Assembly (NCBI GenBank): GCA_007449985.2
Contig: VIIQ02000265.1
Span: forward strand, 28,738-92,737
DNA from: Desmodesmus armatus
Lineage: Eukaryota; Chlorophyta; Chlorophyceae; Sphaeropleales; Scenedesmaceae
DNA length: 64,000 nucleotides
Direction of reading: 5' to 3'
A model generated the notes under the pieces. That model had not been told where the DNA came from. It saw nothing but the letters and a program-made list of their open reading frames with translations, and did not search any database. The position numbers and the translations under genes were made by a program. Positions 60,251 to 64,000 of the stretch are shown here, piece after piece (position 1 is the stretch's first letter; each line of letters begins with the position of its first letter).

Positions 60251-61557
60251 ACTCACACATCTCTACACACGTCAGTCTCCAACTGCTGGACTAACGCTCA
60301 GCCTGCTCGACAACTGCGTGGCTACGCCTCCTACCCCCCAGAGCAGGAAGAGCGGAAGGACAGTACCCGCCTCAAATCCTCCTGACTGCACCACTGCAGA
60401 AAAAATTGAAGGAAGCAATATCCCAACACACACAACCCCACCAGCCACACACACCTTGCACCCACCCTGCCAACACACCCGCACAAGCATCTGCAAGGCC
60501 ACAGGGGCGCCTGTAACACAGTACACCACACAAAGTGAACAATGCAGACAAAAGACCAGCCAACTCTGCGGAAAGCACCAACCACGGAAGGGAAACAAAA
60601 GAAGGATCACCACAGAAGAGAGCACCCGTGTGCCCAAGAGGCAAAACAGAGCAGAACAGACCTCTACAACTGAAAGGGGAGCCAGCTCAACCCTCAGTCA
60701 AGTGGAGAACATGGGAATGATACATCCATGTGAACAAGGCAGACAGACAGGCATCAGGGGAGCCACTCAACCCTGGAACAAGTAGACAAGAGGAGGGGGA
60801 TGCAGCGCATGGTGCACTCCCGTTCCAGAGACATCAGGGGAACCACGTTCAACCCTGGAACAAGCAGACAAGAGGAGGGGAATGTAGCGCATGGTGCACT
60901 CCCGATCCAGACACAAGCAAGTAAACACTGCAGGACAAGAAGATCACGCCAAACTGAAACAAGGCGTAGCCAGGGCACCAAGGTCCACACAGTATCAAGG
61001 GAACGGCATAGCCGGCAAGGGACCTTGGCCTGAACGTACGCACAGCACACAAACAAAGACGAAAAGTGAACATAATACGCACGAAGAGGTTCTACTGAAC
61101 CTGCCGCTAACATAAGTAGGGCACCCACGTCCAGCCAGCACCTCCTACGGCACAAGCCATCACCATCAGCCTGTTGCAGGCGGAAAGAGGGCACGCAATG
61201 GGGCCAAGAAGGCGCACCGCGTGTCCCCAACAAGAACAAACCACTAGCAATGCATGCAGAATGGAAAGCATCAAGCAACAGAGAAAGCACGCCAACCTGC
61301 CAAGGAGAATGTAGGTGTGGGCGATTGTGACGGCACCCAAGACCAACCAGAAAAGCGCACACACGCACCACAACAGAAACCTGAAAGCACACCAACAAGC
61401 TAGACCTACACCACCAATGACAGTCACCAATGACAGTCACCAATGACAGTCACCAGGGCAGGGCAGTGCTGGCACTCAAAGCACTTACCAACCAAACCAG
61501 ACAAGTGTGCCGCTAGAGCACACACCAGCTGCGCGCTGCTGCCAGAGAAAAAATGCA
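60251..61557. other. Purine-rich plus strand with tandem repeats, no recognised gene
   Basis: An ~80-bp unit containing catcaggggarccac, caaccctggaacaagyagac and gcgcatggtgcactccc occurs twice (60752-60831, 60832-60910). A 13-bp unit accaatgacagtc occurs three times at 61413-61451. Minus-strand open frames (for example 61443-60754) are hydrophobic and Cys/Val/Leu-rich because of base bias. Confidence 0.6.
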
Positions 61558-62934
61558 CTACGGGGGACCGGGGCCTCCAACTGACCTAGACCAGGGCACC
61601 TGGTCTAAGCCACCAGCAGTGCGCTCAGGGAGCTGCACTGGCTGAGCTGCTGCTGCTGCTGCTGAGAAGGGAAGACCGACTCGGCTGCGAACCTGCGGAG
61701 CTGCAGATGCGTAGCCACCAAACACAAATGCGCCAGAAAAACCACCTGATGCAAGGGCCAAACAAGAAACAGACGGGGAGGGGACAAGTGCGAAGTCCCC
61801 AGAACCACCCACAGGAGCAACCACAAAGGGCATCACACTGCTGCGTGTGTCGTCAAGTGCATCATCCTGCCAGCCACCGTTGCCGCTGGGGGCAAGGCTG
61901 ACCGGGCTGTTGCTGCCAGAAGGGAAAGCTGTGACAGGGCTGCTGTTGCCACTGCTGCTGGAGAAGGCAGCAGCAGAGACGGGGCTGCTGCAGCCGCTGC
62001 TGGCACTAGGGGCAGCAAGAGGCGGGTACCCAGGGGGTGTGCCAGCCTCCTGACTGTCAAACTGCTGCGGGGCATCTAGCTGCTGTTGCTGGGCAGCCCA
62101 CTGCCGCCACAGCTGCAGCTCAGCAGCCATGCTGTCATGCTGCTGCTGCACCTGCCGCAGCTCGGCTTGGCTGCTGCAAGCTTTGCCGTACCAGTGCTGC
62201 ACCTCTGCAGTCAACTGGTCGTGCATGGAAGCTGCCTCATGCAACTGGTGTTGAGACAACTGCAGGTCCTGCTGTAGCTGACGGACCTGTTGCTGCAAGG
62301 GCTGGACAGACTGCTGGGTAGCCTCTAGCTGGTCCTGTAAGCGACACTGCTGCTGTTGAGACTGCTGTTGGGTCTGCTCCAGCTGCGACTGTACCTGGAT
62401 GACCTGGGTTTGCAGCTGAATAACCTGGAACTGGAGCTGGATACACTGGTCCTGCTGCTCTTGAAGCTGCAAGCGCTCCCGCTGGTTGTACTGTAACTGC
62501 TGCTGTTGGGCCTGCTGCTCCGCGCATTGAAGCTGCTGCTGGGAACACTGTAGCTGCTGCTCCAGCTGTTCAGACCGACTGTTGGAGTGCTCAAGCTGCT
62601 GCTGCAGCTTGGTGACCTCCTGCTGGAGTTGCTGCTCCTGTCCAAGTGACTGCTGCTGAAGCCGGTCCTGCAACAGCTTGGACAGCTCATACCACTGGTG
62701 GGCCGCTGCGGACAGCTGATCCTGCTGTGACTCTGCCTGCTGCAGTAGCTGCTCCAGCTGCCGGGCCCGCTGCTCAGAAAGCTCCAGCTGCCGCTGCAGC
62801 TGACTGGCCTGTTCCTGTGCTGCAGCACGCTCTGCCTCAGCATGCTGCAACTGCCGTGACTGGCTGCCTTGCGTGAGAAACTGCTCATCCACCTCCACGA
62901 AACGACCGAATCCGTAAGGCAGAATTCGGACCAT
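61558..62934 (-). CDS. Intronless Gln-rich coiled-coil protein, unknown function
   Basis: A single ORF of 458 codons from ATG at 62934 to TAG at 61558. Residues ~1-25 are non-repetitive (MVRILPYGFGRFVEVDEQFL), residues ~26-290 form a continuous Gln/Leu/Glu heptad coiled coil (RQLQHAEAERAAAQEQASQL; LEQLLQQAESQQDQ), and the rest is Ser/Ala/Gly/Pro-rich (SSSSGNSSPVTAFPSGSNSP), ending GGPGPP. No catalytic motif is seen. The lack of introns contrasts with every other gene here, and tandem repeats lie next to it. It could be a structural protein or the capsid-type ORF of a non-autonomous element. Translation is supported by the long uninterrupted frame, though CAG-rich DNA favours such frames. Confidence 0.5.
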   Translation of the reverse strand: MVRILPYGFGRFVEVDEQFLTQGSQSRQLQHAEAERAAAQEQASQLQRQLELSEQRARQLEQLLQQAESQQDQLSAAAHQWYELSKLLQDRLQQQSLGQEQQLQQEVTKLQQQLEHSNSRSEQLEQQLQCSQQQLQCAEQQAQQQQLQYNQRERLQLQEQQDQCIQLQFQVIQLQTQVIQVQSQLEQTQQQSQQQQCRLQDQLEATQQSVQPLQQQVRQLQQDLQLSQHQLHEAASMHDQLTAEVQHWYGKACSSQAELRQVQQQHDSMAAELQLWRQWAAQQQQLDAPQQFDSQEAGTPPGYPPLAAPSASSGCSSPVSAAAFSSSSGNSSPVTAFPSGSNSPVSLAPSGNGGWQDDALDDTRSSVMPFVVAPVGGSGDFALVPSPSVSCLALASGGFSGAFVFGGYASAAPQVRSRVGLPFSAAAAAAQPVQLPERTAGGLDQVPWSRSVGGPGPP

Positions 62935-63719
62935 GCTGCAGGAGGGTCTGGGAGTGACTAGCTGAAGGGGCTAGGAGTGAGAGACCGCTAGGGTGCTGCC
63001 TCTAGGACAGCATGCCCTCCGACTCCACCATAAGGACTGAAATGCTGCGACTAGAAAGGGAGAGGGATGCTGCCCACAATCGCGACGCGAGAGGTGAGCA
63101 CCACTAGCGATCTTCAGATGTAAAATCTCAAGAGACACAGAAGATAACTGGAACCCAGGAGAGACACTCAATTAACTGAGTTTGAAACCTGAAACGACAA
63201 CTGAGAGCTCGGGAGACCACGTCTATCGACCGAGACTGAACACAGACAACTGGCTGACAACTGGCTCTGGCTGCTCTAACGGGCCAAAAGCTGGCGAGCC
63301 CGGGGTTACGACGGCTACATGTCTGTAAGCTAGATCCATGCACCACCAATGAATGTGGCGGGTGCACGGCCTAAATGGCTGGGCTGGCAACTGGCAGAGT
63401 AACTGCATCACACATGTCACACCTGTAATGCAAGCTGCTCTGACAGGTGTACACAAAAGCACGCATGCACCAATAAGGACGCTACAAAGTGAAGCCATGG
63501 CCATGCACTGCCCACAAGGCCGCAGCACATACACAAACTCAAGATCCTGCTGGTTCTGCGCCTCCAAACCCAACCAGCCTCTATGCTGAAAAAACAACTA
63601 TATCAGACGATCCAGTCAAGAGGCACTGCAGCCCCTGATCACCCACCACCACCACACAACCCGGTTCAACTATCTGGACACCAGCAAGTCTGCAAAACAC
63701 TGTTGCAGACCTACAACGC
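62935..63719. other. No feature seen
   Basis: Sequence upstream of the coiled-coil ORF; no exon, repeat or RNA gene could be supported. Confidence 0.4.
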
Positions 63720-63744
63720 ATCAGCTTACGAGATCCTGCTGTGG

Positions 63745-64000
63745 AGCCCTCAGTGAAGTTGGCATTGGTAGGAGCAAGGGACGCTGCTGCATCGGTGGGG
63801 GCAGGGGATGACTCGCATCAGTGGGAGCAGGAGATGAGCCAGCATCGGTCGTGACAGGAGATGGGCTAGCATCGGTGGGAGCTGGGGATACTGCAGCATC
63901 AACGGGAGCTGGGGATGCTTTGTGGCTGGTGTGCTGGGCTGGCCAACAGGTGCTGTGGTCTCATTGGCTGCTGCCACGGGAGCAGTGACAGGAGGAGGGA
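63745..64000 (-). CDS. Pro/Ala/Thr repeat exon, partial at the window edge
   Basis: Minus-strand sequence with a ~33-bp imperfect repeat that encodes SPAPTDA-like units in one frame (SPAPVDAAVSPAPTDASPSP; SPAPTDAAASLAPTNANFTE) and HPQLPPML-like units in another. The right-hand part reads APVAAANETTAPVGQPSTPA. Moving along the repeats the SPAPTDA frame changes twice, so either indels have broken it or a different frame is used. Looks like part of a Pro-rich extracellular protein; identity unknown. Confidence 0.35.

Noticed and set aside
60272..61443. Minus-strand hydrophobic frames of 121 and 229 codons
   Set aside because: Cys/Val/Leu-rich composition follows from base bias. No signal peptide, domain, conserved motif or splice partner.

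Overview
The window is eukaryotic nuclear DNA, most likely from a chlorophyte green alga of the Chlamydomonas/Volvox/Haematococcus group. Signs are many short exons with GT/AG introns (GTGAGT, GTGGGT, GTGCGC donors), rich CAG/CTG, CA/GT and G-run repeats, Ala/Gln homopolymers, a (Ser-Pro)n linker typical of volvocine extracellular proteins, and TGTAA motifs (the green-algal poly(A) signal) downstream of stops. There is no bacterial operon, tRNA, rRNA or CRISPR. Gene models below were assembled by hand from homology-like blocks, splice sites and codon phase.

Layout. 1-11767 (minus): presequence protease (PreP, M16C), 18 exons, 3' end outside the window. Its introns hold decayed tandem copies of exon edges, a 22/24-bp minisatellite and a ~440-bp repeat array. 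11768-12057: shared divergent promoter. 12058-13383 (plus): BLOC1S1-like protein, followed only 36 nt later and in the same frame by a UPF0739/C1orf74-like gene (13420-15764) whose first intron is mostly (CA)n. 16520-23636 (minus): a chain of exons encoding a helical N-terminus, U-box, one membrane span, EGF-like module, C-type lectin domain and a repeated beta-rich C-terminus. If it is one gene, it is a membrane lectin-receptor E3 ligase. 25119-29939: an inverted duplication carrying two divergent paralogues for small secreted His/Lys/Tyr-rich proteins; one arm has a compensated frameshift. 31414-35656 (plus): BTB-Kelch protein. 35657-39392: gene-poor, with a perfect long hairpin. 39462-58177 (plus): a giant gene encoding a ZNFX1-like SF1 helicase with NFX1-type zinc finger, a coiled coil, three CbxX/CfxQ-type AAA+ modules and a C-terminal zinc-ribbon motif. 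58178-61557: no convincing gene, some tandem repeats. 61558-62934 (minus): intronless Gln-rich coiled-coil ORF. 63720-64000 (minus): edge of a Pro/Ala/Thr repeat exon.

The genes do not form one pathway: organelle peptide clearance (PreP), endolysosomal trafficking (BLOC1S1), ubiquitin-linked sensing (U-box/lectin, BTB-Kelch) and RNA surveillance-like ATPases sit side by side. The most distinctive signals are the U-box/lectin chain, the repeated duplication of exon edges together with flanking intron, the secreted-protein palindrome with its rescued frameshift, and two near-perfect hairpins.
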